This document shows, piece after piece, positions 20,601 to 31,700 of a stretch of 64,000 bases of DNA. The stretch is from Leishmania infantum JPCM5 (lineage: Eukaryota > Euglenozoa > Kinetoplastea > Trypanosomatida > Trypanosomatidae). The position numbers and the translations under genes are program-made. The stretch is taken from positions 236,884-300,883 of the forward strand of contig NC_009399.2 in the NCBI RefSeq assembly GCF_000002875.2, given 5' to 3'. Under the pieces are notes generated by a model. The model saw only the letters and a list, made by a program, of their open reading frames with translations, did not search any database and had not been told where the DNA came from. Each line of letters starts with the position of its first letter. Positions within the stretch are counted from its first letter, which is position 1.

Positions 20601-21765
20601 CAGTCGTCGGCAGCTCCAACGTCAGCTGGTCAGCGCTGCTCTCGAGACTCAGGAAGGTTTCGAAGACATGCCTGCAGCGCATTACAGCTCCATCAACGAC
20701 ACTGTACCGCTGCCGCGCCGCACGCTTCGCGACGCTGCCACGCGCTGGATACGGGATGGACTGGCGGCTGTAGACCCGAAGAGTCTCATGTTTGTTGAGC
20801 TACGCAACGGCCACGCGGTGGTGAACCTGCGAACCCACATCCACTACCTCAGCCGACTGAGCCTGCTTGGCGGCGGCAGCGGTGACGGGAGCGGGCACGC
20901 AGAGCACGGCGAGAGGGGTTCGGCAGCGGCGGTAGCGACAACGGGCGCGTCAAGCACATCGTCTGCGGCCAATTACACCTTGAACGCTCGCACAGGCACA
21001 CTGGCCGGCACCGGCAGCAACATCAGTGCTTCGTCGGCTCTGGCGACGCCGATGCAGTTTGAGAGCATGGACGGCCACCTGAAGCGGTCTGCGCGGTCGC
21101 TGGAGCTGCTCCTGTACGATGTGCTGCTCTCGAAGCCGATCAACAACGGCGGCGGCGCAGGCGTCGGTTGCAGTGGGGGTGCTGCTAGGGCATCATGTCA
21201 CCGTCGCACGTGCAGCTCCACCCACATGCCGGGGATCGAGCCCGCGACGAGTCCGTCCACACGCGGCGTTGCCATGGCAACATCGCCCGAGGTGCTCGGG
21301 ATGTTCCCATCATACCCCGGCAGCGTCTTTGGCGGCAGTCCAGGTACAAGCCCCGGTAGCGGCACACCGCTCTCCACGTCACCGCAGGTCCAAATTGTGA
21401 GCCGCGCGCAGTACTCCACCCCCCGCACCCCGCAGGTGCTGAGTATGACGCTATCCGGCAACAGCGGTGGTACGGCGCAGCAGCAACAGCAGCAGCAGCT
21501 CAGCACATCTTTCCCCTCGCAGGGCGGTGACTCGACTGTCTTAGCTGCACGCGACGCTCGGGCATCGTCGCCCGCCCTGACAAGTGGGAGCAGCAGCTTC
21601 TGCGGTAGTGGTGGTGTTGGTGGTGCAGGCTTTTCCACGTGCGGCCCCGTCAGCGGTGGTGCATCGCCGGCCAACAACGAGTACGCCTACCACGTGCTTT
21701 TTCGAAGTCTCTTCCACCACGAACCCTTCTACAGGCCCAGCTACGCGGCGGACAAGAAGCGGTGA
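17656..21765 (+). CDS. Large kelch-repeat beta-propeller protein
   Basis: Encodes 1,369 residues from ATG 17656 (MSTVPQYMG); the frame is open upstream to 17362, but that part is leader-like. Kelch blades show the double-Gly and spaced Trp/Tyr signature: 'SLIMFGGLGDVPFNDVWEYD' (residues about 234-253), 'MAILGGISVGDICCSGFFSL' (about 374), 'VVVLFGGMTEEGEV' (about 458), 'FMYIFGGRDDFYFYNDLWCL' (about 594), 'CLYVYGGFSYTGQQHLTFFD' (about 713) and 'FFLHGGRSGEEACGDFFEL' (about 885). Two acidic inserts (about 270 and 318) and Ser/Ala/Gly linkers separate the blades. The C-terminal third is mostly disordered, apart from 'LMFVELRNGHAVVNLRTH' (about 1044) and a basic tail. Kelch propellers usually act as protein-binding scaffolds; no BTB domain or enzyme domain is present, so the partner is unknown. 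A SIDER-like repeat lies downstream at 22121. Confidence 0.92.
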   Translation: MSTVPQYMGCFTLLYADPEVKEQHQYLQPLYGLTADDDPPAPLQLPWGFSQDASASTSSISSSLTSQDDVQGSISGSQRTASVDEPAAQRHKHSQTTAGALPRPTNSPGAKDDDDSEARQAPTAAPVRPPRKINHVGLSLYPDLSTGIVGPQPVFGGAALSAAEPATTTTTSSAPSAAAAGVPQPYLFASNGTPMLSSVVDPDALQKLQEARRPYPAPQPRSGHVLLPCPERGSLIMFGGLGDVPFNDVWEYDVRTGRWAELPCVPASEDEEDEEDEEELLATQQRRSHMQRSGNRHLEDEDAATSIGTPSITSSSSDDEDDDDDSDDMHEGDEEGTRAAAQRLPRRRQCRNMPPPAYGQAASLYQDVNGETCMAILGGISVGDICCSGFFSLNLNRLTWRRVQTTIPFFDMWGATAQTLYAPRRSSVLYTATTPGAAADEERGGDEGNGTRVSAEEQVVVLFGGMTEEGEVVRPVTHLFHFDHRLTAAEIDSNPDMYLKSIEYEKSEYARIMRRVLAEEDIADVHTTGENGLSPSIETRCSQWREAHPNTLMRWRRRALEKMAGKYWVEYLPAPEDLHGRRRSTSAAYKRHFMYIFGGRDDFYFYNDLWCLNLITRTWVQVREGVPPHLLRSFLAEPYNPMYGILINDRGAQLRQETITKTEAKLLHNSTNGTINPMYRARDVHHALFASSVNSSARARTGACMVVDVQRDCLYVYGGFSYTGQQHLTFFDLHAFYIGENVWRRVCICRERPWEVMIDAAADAVGIVNPAEEGRPYARHASPSSAAGAGGQTMGSGAPSLPPTLMGYAARYLQGDPFTTASASGILVAASLGPPLAPRGSRTSRMPNTHSAPGAHRNCFHLPSFVPEARTMAAMVEDPVHPGARFFLHGGRSGEEACGDFFELRTYVGRTVDMEYMKLHRAAREEVVGLVSTRSSAGTNTLATPSALLSNPPATSVTTSFLTAADAASGLSATDAARLQWNSRRQLQRQLVSAALETQEGFEDMPAAHYSSINDTVPLPRRTLRDAATRWIRDGLAAVDPKSLMFVELRNGHAVVNLRTHIHYLSRLSLLGGGSGDGSGHAEHGERGSAAAVATTGASSTSSAANYTLNARTGTLAGTGSNISASSALATPMQFESMDGHLKRSARSLELLLYDVLLSKPINNGGGAGVGCSGGAARASCHRRTCSSTHMPGIEPATSPSTRGVAMATSPEVLGMFPSYPGSVFGGSPGTSPGSGTPLSTSPQVQIVSRAQYSTPRTPQVLSMTLSGNSGGTAQQQQQQQLSTSFPSQGGDSTVLAARDARASSPALTSGSSSFCGSGGVGGAGFSTCGPVSGGASPANNEYAYHVLFRSLFHHEPFYRPSYAADKKR

Positions 21766-22120
21766 AGTAGGCGGTGGGGGAGGGGGGAAGGCCGTGGAAG
21801 AAGAGAGTGCAGGTGGCCAACGAGGCGGTGGTAAGAAGGCACGGGAGGCGCAGAAGGAGCCGCAGGTGACGACGGCGCGGCGGTCTTCTCTTTCGTTTGT
21901 GATGCTGCGAAGGCGCGTAGAGCTGGGAGAGGAAAGCCTAGGGAGAGGATTTTTTACTCGGCATGGGAGAAGGGCCTGTTTCCGATACACAAGAGTGTCA
22001 GAGCAGCGCGAACATTCTCTTTTGCCTCGGGTGCGCTGATCCTCTGCCTTCTCGACGACTTCTCCTGCCCATCTCTCCCTCCATCTCTGCACCATTTCGA
22101 CACACTCCCTTAGTGACAGA

Positions 22121-22459
22121 GCCGAGCACTTACCGCATGGGGGAGTCAGAGCGATGCATCGCTGCTGGTATCGGCGGCGAGGTCCCGGGCTGACGTTGCG
22201 TCGGAGCAGCTTGCGACGGTGTGAACATGTGTGTGCCATCCATGCGATGGGCAGAGCGTCAGCGCGACTCGAGCGTATCCCATCCGGCCCTCACACTGCC
22301 TACTGGTGTGGGGCGGCTGCGTGCCACCCCCGAGGGAGGCACCAGGGGTGGCGCACTGCTGTAACGCATGTATCTACCGCTGCGTCGCGCCGCACGATGT
22401 GGGGGCCCTGTGGACAGGCCGGTCGGTGGAGGGAGGAGGGGAGGGGAGTAGCGCTTTAG
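22121..22459 (+). mobile_element. SIDER-like degenerate retroposon, copy 2
   Basis: Partner of the block at 1847-2185: same 339 bp length, same orientation and borders. Differences by eye are one base in each of 'gggctgacg', 'gcgacggtg' and 'ggggagtagc'. It lies 352 bp after the kelch stop codon, so probably in that mRNA's 3' UTR. Confidence 0.65.
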
Positions 22460-23201
22460 CGCGTGTTGCAGGGCAGCATGGTCTCGTTGACCGCAAACAA
22501 AAAAAAGCATAAAGAGCGCTGTTGAGACTATGAGTGTGTCTGTGTGTGGTCGGCCAAGCACGCTCCCCCTTTTGCCGTGTAGGCATTTGTTTTCGGAGGA
22601 GCGCCTTCCATCTCCCTTTTTAGCACATGTGTGCATGCATGTGTGTCTGTGTGCGCGCAAGTTTGGTGCACCGATTCAGGAATCCGACCTCTCTCTCCTT
22701 ATCAGCGAAGGCGGTCGGTGTGTGGCTGCTCCTAAAACTACCGCCGCCGCAGCGGCGGCCGTTGTCGTAGGAATGAGGAACAAGAAAGTGAAGTGAAGTG
22801 GGCACACCTTCTTCCTGTCTGTGTGCATTTTCCCTTTTCTTTTGCTGCGTAAAGACAGGAAGTGCAACAACAACGAGGGCAGTGATGCAGTACGGAGCAT
22901 GTCTGGCGAACGCGCTTGGAAAATGCAAAGAACGCCGTGGCCGCGTTCAGTGTCGATGATGTGGGACGATGAGGCGGGAGGAGAGCTGCGCATACGTGCG
23001 CCTTTTCCCATCTGTTTCTCACGTCCCCGGCATCCCTCCAGCGTCCGCCCCACCCCTCTCCGTCAACTTTGACGTGGAAGGTGCTCCACGCACGGCTACG
23101 CTCGCACACATACCTCCGTGCCTCTCCCATTCCACTGACACCGTCCTTCTCTCCCCCTTCACCCTTGTTTGCCTCTTGCATGCATTTGCCTTGCTTTGTG
23201 T

Positions 23202-23206
<5 letters not shown>

Positions 23207-23240
<34 letters not shown>
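23207..23240 (+). repeat. (TG)17 microsatellite
   Basis: Pure TG run in the spacer, followed by an A/C-rich stretch. Confidence 0.9.
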
Positions 23241-23242
<2 letters not shown>

Positions 23243-24936
23243 CCCCCACCCCCCACCACCACCCACCCACTCCCCTCACCCGAATCACTCCTTTACTCCC
23301 CGACAGTAGCAAGTTTATTGAGTGTCACTCGTGCCACACGACCCCCCCCCACTCATCCACCTCCAGCCCCCTTTCCTTTTCGCTAGTCTGCTACCCCGAT
23401 CGCCTTTTCGTAGTTCACCGGTGCACTCACCCCTCCCCAGCCCCCTTCCCCTCTCTTAGCTCTTCCAGTCACATCACCACGCGAAGCAGTCCTGCAGGCT
23501 TTCCTGTTGTCTCCTTGCTTCGCCGCCTCTCCGCTTTTCTCGCATTCCCCTTCCAGGCCGCCGTCACGCACATAGAAAGATTTGGCCTTGGCCACCTCAA
23601 CTCCTCCATCTCCTTTACTCCACCCGACCTGCACTTGCCTCCTCCTCCTCTCTACCCTGCCATACACGGGGCGGTACGTGTGGGACGCACAACCCCACCC
23701 TTTCCTTCTCGCGGGCGCCCCCCCTCTCTCTCCCTCCCTCCCCCTACTTCTGTTTTACTCATATATCACGGCATTCCCGTCTGGCGGGCCCACAGACACA
23801 GACAGACACAGGCACAAGAGCGGGCACGGAAAAAAAAAACATAAACGAGGCCTTGTGCCTCAGTGAACTGTTCGCCAGGTTCATCATCAAAGGACCTAGT
23901 GTCGCAGCCGCAGTGGTAGTAGTGGGACCATCACCAGCAAGCCCTGAAACCTCCACTTTCCGTTAATCTATCTTCTCTTTTACACTGCACCCCGCCGCCC
24001 CGCACTGCTCCTTCAACACGTCCGTTTCGCACACGTCCACAAGCGATACGTACAACATCAAGAGAGGGGGGGGGCACAGAGAGACTGTGGTCGCTGGCGA
24101 AGAAACACGTCAACCATCTTCTTCAGACCCTCTTCACCATCCCCATTCCTTCACCTTCCTACCACTCCCCTCTCTCAGGCTCTCATTGCTCATTTTCTGT
24201 TTTCCACCCTGCTGGCGTGCCACCCTCTCTCTGTCTTCACCGCTCCACCTTTCTTGTGTCTATTTTACTCTGTCGCTAAAAGTGCCCCTCCCCCTTCCAC
24301 CCCAAAACTCTCTCATCATCGCTTCTCTCTTGCCCTTTGTCTGTCTGTGTCTGCCGGTGTTGCGCTCTTCTCTGTGCCCGCGTCTTCCCCTCTCCCTGTT
24401 TTCTGTGTCTTGTTTCCCTTCGCCTCTCTCTTTCCCTCGTTGACACTCAACGCGGGGTGCGTGGGACTCCCTTTTGTGGGCTCTTGTGTGTGGCTTTATA
24501 TGAACGCGCATACACGCATCAAGAGTACAAAAAACATCACTCAAGGCCCTTCACAGGTGCGCCAGTCCCCCTCCCCCTCCCCTCTCTCCCTCTCTTCCAT
24601 ATTTTCACAGCTCCTCCCTCTCTTGTCTTTTTTTTTTCGTTGCGAGTCATCTGTGTTGGGGCGTCATATTGCATCTCCGCGTGCGCTTTCTCTTTGGTCT
24701 TCCTCTCCCCCCTCACCTTTTTTTGTCGTCCTTGAGCGTACGTCTCGCCAAACAGACACTCATCCCTCCCCCTTACTCCCTCCCTCATCTCTGGCACTCT
24801 CCCACCCCACCCCTACCACGCCACACGCACACTCACGCGAAACAGCAAGAGGAGCACCACATAGCCGCCTCACCACCCACGGGCCAAGATCGATCGAAAA
24901 TTTTATTCTCGGGAGGGTGTGCAGGAGATACTTATA

Positions 24937-25100
24937 AATATATATATATACTATATATACTATATATATATATTTATTTATTTTTCACCCCCCCCGCCTC
25001 CCCACCCACCGACCCGCGCCACAAAACAAAAAGGCAAAGCACACACACACACACACACACATATAGCATATATATATATATATACTATATATATATATAT
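24937..25100 (+). repeat. TA / CA microsatellite cluster
   Basis: Alternating TA blocks (24937-24972 and 25068-25100) flank a C-rich stretch and a (CA)10 run at 25040-25060. The TA blocks are nearly self-complementary and could extrude as hairpins. Confidence 0.85.
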
Positions 25101-26405
25101 TAATAACAAAGACTCTCTTTGCCCCTCCTCCCTCCACCCCCCCCCCTCTCTCTTCCACATCTTCGCTTTGTTTTTTTTTTCCTGCCATTCACATTATTAT
25201 TATTTTGTTTGCATTTTTTTTTGTTTGTGTGTGTGTGTGTGTGTGTCACAGGCAGACATACGCACGCAAACACGCACACACCAGCCCCCACGCGCCGCCC
25301 GCTCTCCCTCTCTCGTCTTCTTTTGCCTTTTTTCTGTCGTTGTTTGTTTCCTTCGTGGCGTCGTTGAACTATTTCTGTGCGTGCGTGTGCAACTCCCTTT
25401 AGCCGCTTCTCTCTTTGTCTTTCCTTTGCATTCCCACTGGCCCATCTTACGCCTCTGCTCCGTCTCTCCCTCTCATCTTCTTCTCTCTGTGTGTGTGTGT
25501 GTGCTTCTGTGTGTAGTTTGCCTCCTACCCTGACCCTTTCCGTCTTTTTTAGTTGTTGTCCGGCCAAATCTTTCCACTCCTCTTCCTCTTCCCCTGACCG
25601 ATCTACCCTATCAGCATCCCTTCCTCTCTCCCTTTTTGTTCCTCTTCTTATCATCTACCTCCTTCCCTGCCTGTCTGTCTGTCCTTCGTAACGAAGGCAG
25701 TAAAGACGCGGACACATACAACAAGCTCCATATACACACAGGCACACAGGCAGAGAGAGAGAGAGAGAGCACGGGCACCGCTGTACTTATTTTGTACGTC
25801 CATCTGTTGTCATCTTTGTTTTCCTCATCTCTTTTTGTTCTCTGTCTCTATCACTGTGTCTGTGTGTGTGTGTGTGTGTGCGTGTGTGTTGGAGGTTTTC
25901 TGGCTTGCGCCAGTCTTCCATCATCATACACTCAGCGACACCCGCTCGCACCAGTACCCACCCTCTTCCCATCGCCTTTCTTTGCTCTGGGTGTCGTTCC
26001 CTGTGAGTGTGTGTGTCTCCTATTTATCTTCTCCTCTCGCGTACTCTCTCCTCGTTGCCTCTTTCCTCTATCTTGTATTGCGTGTGTGTGTGTGTGTGTG
26101 TGTGTGTCTGAGTGGCGGATCGGTGAACTCTGTCCTTTCCCTCTTCTTTCTTTGCTCGTTCCTTCGCCTTGAGAAACACTACTTCCCCCCCCCTCCTCCT
26201 CCTCTACCCTCTCCTCCCCCTCCCTTTCGCTGCGCATTTGTGGCCGGCCACGTCCATCCCTGCGTTCCACAGCAAGATCCGGCAAGAGCACGATACCAGA
26301 GGCAGCTCGCTTTCTCTTCCCCTCTCTCCCGCGTATAGGTGTGTGTGTGTTTGGTCACTTAACCTCTTTGAATTAGTGTTCTTTCTTTATTGGCGTTGTG
26401 CTTGC

Positions 26406-26407
26406 AG
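26406..26407 (+). promoter_or_regulatory. Candidate trans-splice acceptor AG for the 26660 gene
   Basis: CAG after a T-rich stretch (26380-26404); no ATG lies between it and 26660. Another CAG at 26583-26585 is possible. After the strong pyrimidine tract of 26600-26655 there is no AG before the ATG, so splicing must occur upstream of that tract. Confidence 0.35.
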
Positions 26408-26659
26408 TGGTGGTGGTGGTGGTGTACTCGTGTGTCTGTGATCCTCCTATTAACACTTTCTTGTGCTATATATTTCCTCCGTCACACATATTCGCGACGT
26501 ACAGGCGCATACACAGAGCACGCACACATTTCTCTGGACTATCAATATATATATATATATACACTCACAACCGAAGCGAGTGCAGCCTTGTCCATTTCTT
26601 TCGCTTCCACCTCCCTCCTCCTCCTCCCTCTCCGTTTTTTTTTTGCTGTTTTTCCGGCG

Positions 26660-27738
26660 ATGTCCGCCAGCTCCGTCCCGCGTGAGGACTCGCAAGAGCC
26701 GCAGCGTGTCAGTGTGTCGCCACTAGCAACCCCCAATATGTCTCCTGCTGCCACGCAGCCACCGCAGCAGCAACCCGTGAAAGCGGCTGCGATGATGACC
26801 TCGCCAATTATGAACAGCGGTACAACGCCGCGGTTGCTCTTCACGTGGGACCCGTACCGCAACGTGTCTTCCTCGCCCGGCAACACAAGCGCAGTCACTG
26901 GCGGGGCTGTTGCTAAGCCACCGGAGGAGGAGGTGGTAGAAGAAGGACGCCTGGCGTCCAGCATCGACGGCTGCTCTACAACGTCGTCAGTGAACAACAC
27001 CAACACTGGCGCCGAAACCTCTGCCGGGGTGAACAGTGCGACTCGTGGCACCAGCAACTCTGTGGCCCCGTCTTCTGTCGCCACCCCCGGCGGTGCACGG
27101 CCCCCGCTGACCATTTCGGCATTGCTCGGCGGAGCGGGCTACCCCAACCGAGGCTCGCCGCAGCTCTCGGCGACGACGGTGTCGCTGTCTCAGCAACAGC
27201 AGATGCTGCACCAGAGTCCGAACAGCGAAGCCTGTGTTGCGCCAGGTTCTTCCCACTCCACTCCGTCTGGTCCGGTGCTGAAGCGCATCTCCACCTCCGC
27301 GAAGGACGGCCGGCAGTACTTCCTGGATTACTCACCGAGCCCTGCCTCCAACAGTGGCGCCCCTGCTGCTCTTGCCGCTGGTGGCATGCCCAACTTGATG
27401 CTGCCACCAAACATGTCACCCATGACTACCGTAACGTCACCACCTGCGCCAGCGCTGTCACAGCAGCGGCACCAGCCTCCTGGCGGGATGGAGTTACTCG
27501 ACTCGGACGGGAACAGCAGCACCAACATCAGCCCGCAAGCGGTGCCACTCATGTCGCCCCCGCGCAGCAGCAGCAGCAACGCAGGCGCTTACCCGAGCTA
27601 CGGCGCTGTTGCCGCCGCGAATAGTCACAGCATCCTCTCAGCTACTCCACTGCCGCCAATGAGCGGCATGGCGCAACACAACCCCTACCGCACCCCGTCC
27701 ATCTTCTATGCGACAGCGCACAGCACGTCGCCGGCCAC

Positions 27739-27771
<33 letters not shown>

Positions 27772-28759
27772 CGTGTTGCACCACCAGGACATCGATGACA
27801 ATGACGCCGATCTCGTTTACGCCCTCGAGTCGGACCCGTCTGCCTTTATAGTACGCCTGCTTCCGCCACCGCCGCCGCTGCCCGAGCTGGCGCGCGTGCT
27901 CACCGTGCCTGGAGTGGTGCAGTCATTATGTGCGCGGTGGTGCACGTACGTTGCTGCGGTACTCAAGTCCGATGCCTTCGCGGCCATCACGGCCGCCCCA
28001 CCACCGCCGCCATCGTCTGTAACGATGAGCCGGGAAGGGAGCAACGGCAGCACCAAGGAGGAGCTCGCCGCGTGGTACGAGACGGCGGTGGACTGGTGGG
28101 AAAAGCTTGACCAGGAGGGCACCGGGGCTGTAGACGTGCGAGCCAAGTCGCGGACGGTCGCAGCGGCAGTCGAGGTGGTTGCCAGCGGTCGGTCACGTAG
28201 GCAGCCGTCGCAAAACACAAGCGGCAGCGCTAACGGGGGACGCTACAACCCACAAGGTGGCTTAGGCGCGAGCGGGTACCGTGGCCGCGGCGGGCGCGGC
28301 TATCACGCCGGCATGGGCACCTACGGATACGCCGCCAGCACCACTGGTCATCGCGGCGGTGCCCATCCTCGTGGCGGCGCTGCTGCAGCTGCAGCTGCTG
28401 TTGGAGGCATGGCGACGGGCGCTCACAACACAGGCGCCGCCGCGACCGGCTACCGTGGCGGACGGGGCAGTGGTGGTGGTTCGGGCTACAGCTACGACGC
28501 CGCCATGTCGGGAGGTGATAATCAGCACGACATTCCCGACGAGGTGGACCCGGCCATGCACTGCAACACCGCTTACTACCCGTCCTCGAACTTCAACCCG
28601 TACGCGGAGAGTTGGCACTTCAGCGGCACCACTGGCATGGCGACGGGCGCGCAGCAGCAGCAGCAGCCACAGCAGATGCAGTCCTCGTACACGAAGGGCG
28701 CACGGCCTTCACAGCAACTACAGCAGCAGCAGCGCGGTTATGGCGCTATGAACATGTAA
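26660..28759 (+). CDS. Disordered RGG protein with HNPY and PAM2-like motifs
   Basis: Encodes 699 residues from ATG 26660 (MSASSVPRED); upstream frame is leader sequence. The N-terminal half is Ser/Pro/Asn/Gln-rich. Residues 340-343 are HNPY ('AQHNPYRT'), the peptide described in trypanosome proteins that bind MKT1, such as ZC3H11. A poly-Gln run follows (about 362-370). A compact acidic/helical segment then has 'FIVRLLPPPPPLPEL' (about 395) and 'LAAWYETAVDWWEKL' (about 472). The C-terminus is Gly/Arg-rich ('GYRGRGGRGYH', 'GYRGGRGSGGG') and then has 'SNFNPYAESWHF' at 643-654, like a PAM2 peptide (L-N-P-x-A-x-x-F) with Phe and Trp substitutions. Together these suggest a cytoplasmic mRNA regulator recruited to MKT1/PABP complexes. 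The role is inference from short motifs. It shares its layout with the next gene (33433). Confidence 0.88.
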
Positions 28760-31700
28760 CCGAAATGAATGTCGAGGCAAAAAAAAAAAGGATTTGTCCA
28801 AGCGCGGTCGTGATCATGCACGCACATACACACACACACACAGAGACGCGTACATCTTCATGCGTGTGCAGAAAGAGTGAGAGGGCGAAAGCTTCTGTGT
28901 ATGGATGTATATGCGTAGGCGTATGATCATCTCTCTTTTTTTTTTCGGACGGATCGTGATATCTTGTCTTCGGTTCTCTGGCTCTCGTCTAATGTCTTTT
29001 TACTGCTTTCGTCGTACGCCTTGGTGGTCCCTCTCCCTCTCTTTTCCTTGCTGTTGAAATGTGTGTGCGCCGGCACGCTTCCCTCCCCGCCTCCTTCCTC
29101 GTCCTCTCCACAAAGAAAGGATCCTCTTTCAGCTATCTTGTCTGCTCTTTCTCTCTTTTACTTGCTCACGCGCCCCCTAAGAAAGTGTGTCGCATGTGCG
29201 CACACATGCAAATGTGTGTATGTGTGTGTGAGCGTGTGTATGTGTGTGCGTGCACGTGTTGTTCGATCACAATCCTGTGTGACACTTGAGAGAGGAGGAG
29301 GCGCGCGTCCATCGGCGAGGTCACCACTACGGTCAGGAGCACGCACATGCATGTTGTTGTTGTTTTGGCGTTTGTTTGGTCTGTTCGTGTCCCACTCTCT
29401 CTCTCCTTTCTTCATGCGCTTCGCTTCACTTCTTTTTTTCCGCTTGGTCTCTTCGCGAGTCTGTATTCTCTCTGTTCACATGTCGCACTCTCTTCCTCTG
29501 TTCCCCGTGTGTGTGTGTGTGTATGTATGTATGTGTGTTTCTCTCTCGGTGAGCCAGATGCGCAAGAATCGAAAAGAGAGCTGTGGTGACGGCGAAGGAT
29601 CGGTGTTCGGTCAGCACACCCACACACACGGGGTACACCTAATGTGGAGTATGCGCGCGTGACCCCCTTTTACGCTTCCCCCTCTCCCTCTCCCGCGCGC
29701 CCTCCATGGCATTTACAGTAGAATCATCAAAGATGGAGAAGGATCGGGGGTGGAGAGGGTGTCGAAGCGGCGACAGTGAACGCAGCGTGTCTTGGCGGAC
29801 GCTTCTCTCCCTTTTTAAGTGTCCGCACCCCCCCCTCCCTGTTTCTCGCGTTTCTTTATCTTTTTTTTTTGGGAGGCTGTTTTCCCCCTTATGTATGTGC
29901 GTGTTTGCGTGTGTGTGTGTGTGTTCCTTCCTTCTGTTTTGTGTTTCCTTCTTCTTTTCGATTCCTGCTTTCATCTTGTAGTGGTTTGATGGTCGTCTCC
30001 CTTGCGCGCTCGGTCTCTCTCTTTCCTTCGTTGAGGTGGTGGTGTTGTTCCTCGGTCTCTGCCCTCCCTGCTGCCTGCGTTCATCTTTCTCCGTCTGTTT
30101 TTGGTGTTCGTTCTATTATCTCACTCTCTTCTCTGTCGCTTCGCCCACCCCTCTTCCCTTCTTCGTCTTGTGAGCCTTCTTCTCTCACTTTCTCACTCTT
30201 TCTCCCTGATGTTTTGTGTCTTGCCCTGTTGCCGTTGAAGTAGATCCTGTGTGTGTGTCACCCTCCTCCTCCCCTCCACCTCGTGTTTATGCTGTGCGTG
30301 TGTGCTGTGCATGCTTCACCCTTGTCGTCGTTGCTCTTCGCTGTCCTCTGTTTCGCCTTCCCAGCCTCCCACGCCCTCTCCCCACTCCCCTCTCCTCGTT
30401 TTGTTGTTGGCGCTAGTCGGAGCAGTGAATTTTTTTCCTCTCTGGAAGTCAACGGACCACCGTCAGCCGAGACACACAAGCACACACACACACACACACA
30501 GAGACAGACAGACAGATGCGCGCTCGTGAAGGCAACAAACAACCAAAGTACGAAGAGCACCACGCTACGAAAAGAAACAGAGCCGCATCTCCACCGAACC
30601 CCAGGTGCATGCGATACCATGAAAGCGAAAAGAAAAAATTTTCTTTCTGTGCTGTACTGTTACTTTCTCTTCTGTCTTCAAAGGCCGCAGGACTCGCTCT
30701 CTCCCACCCACCCACCCACCCAACCCCCACGCTATTTCTCTCTGAGTGTGTGTGCGCCCTGCCCACCACGCGCCGCCCTGCATCGCGACGTAGGGGAGGT
30801 GCCTCTCACCTGCCACTTTTAGTGCGCTCACTACCCCCGGAAGGGGGACAAAGTACAAGTGCAACAAAAAAAAACGAAGAAAGGAAATGACGCGAAGCGT
30901 CCGGAGCAACCCCTCGCCCCCTCTCCTCTCCCTCTACCCTCAAAAAAATATATAGGAAAGACGCTTCGGGACGCGGCTCCCCTGGTCCTGGGGGAGCGGT
31001 CCCACTCCTCCACGATCTCCTCATTCTCTCCTCCCTCCTTCTCCTTGCCTTCCTTCTCCGCTTTCCGCTGAGGAAATCCCTGCATGAGCATTCCGGCGTC
31101 CGACTTTCGTTCTTTGCCTTCACTGATCACCGCGTGCGTGTGTGCGTATCCCTTTGTTGTTTCTCTCTCGCTCTGGTCCTCCGTAGTTTTGCTGTCCTCT
31201 CCTATGATCGACTCTTCTATCTCCATTCCACGCGCACACCCTCACCCACACCCACCCCTGCCCCCCCCCCTAACGCTCCTGATCTCCTTACAGTTTCCAT
31301 CCCCAACGCTGATAGTCGTGGGGCATGACACGAGCTCAGCTATGAGTCCGTGTTGTGTGCGCATACACGCACAGATACACACAGAAAGCGAGAGACGCCT
31401 ACCGCCGACTGTCAATATCCTCGCCAGAGGACAAAGAAGTGGAAGGAGGGGGGCGTAAGGAAAGCGTAAGGCTTACGATCGCCTCATGTGCGCCACGCAC
31501 GAGTGCAGCCGAGGCGGTGCACATTATGCGGGCCCAAAACTCATGATTTTGCGTGTTCAAGAGATCGCTGGACAGCAACTCCACCGTAACGGATGGCTGG
31601 GCGACTGACCACGCGTGCCAAGCCGGCCTGAGGCTCGGCGCCATGGGAAGATGCCTGCACGGCCGGGTCGGAGGAGGGGGATTTGCCCACCCACATGCCA

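Larger units (their letters stand above)
21766..26659. other. Long spacer: SIDER-like copy and ATG-free leader region
   Basis: 4.9 kb. 21766-22120 is probable 3' UTR, 22121-22459 the second SIDER-like copy, and 22460-24500 microsatellite-rich spacer with (TG)17 at 23207-23240. 24503-26659 has no ATG at all on the + strand (see findings) and consists of C/T tracts, TA blocks (24937-24972, 25068-25100), CA and TG runs and AG-type acceptors. No coding frame is supported. Confidence 0.8.

Noticed and set aside
25636..26338. Long overlapping frames rich in Leu/Ser/Phe/Cys before the 26660 gene
   Set aside because: None begins with ATG; all are pyrimidine-tract translations in the ATG-free leader.
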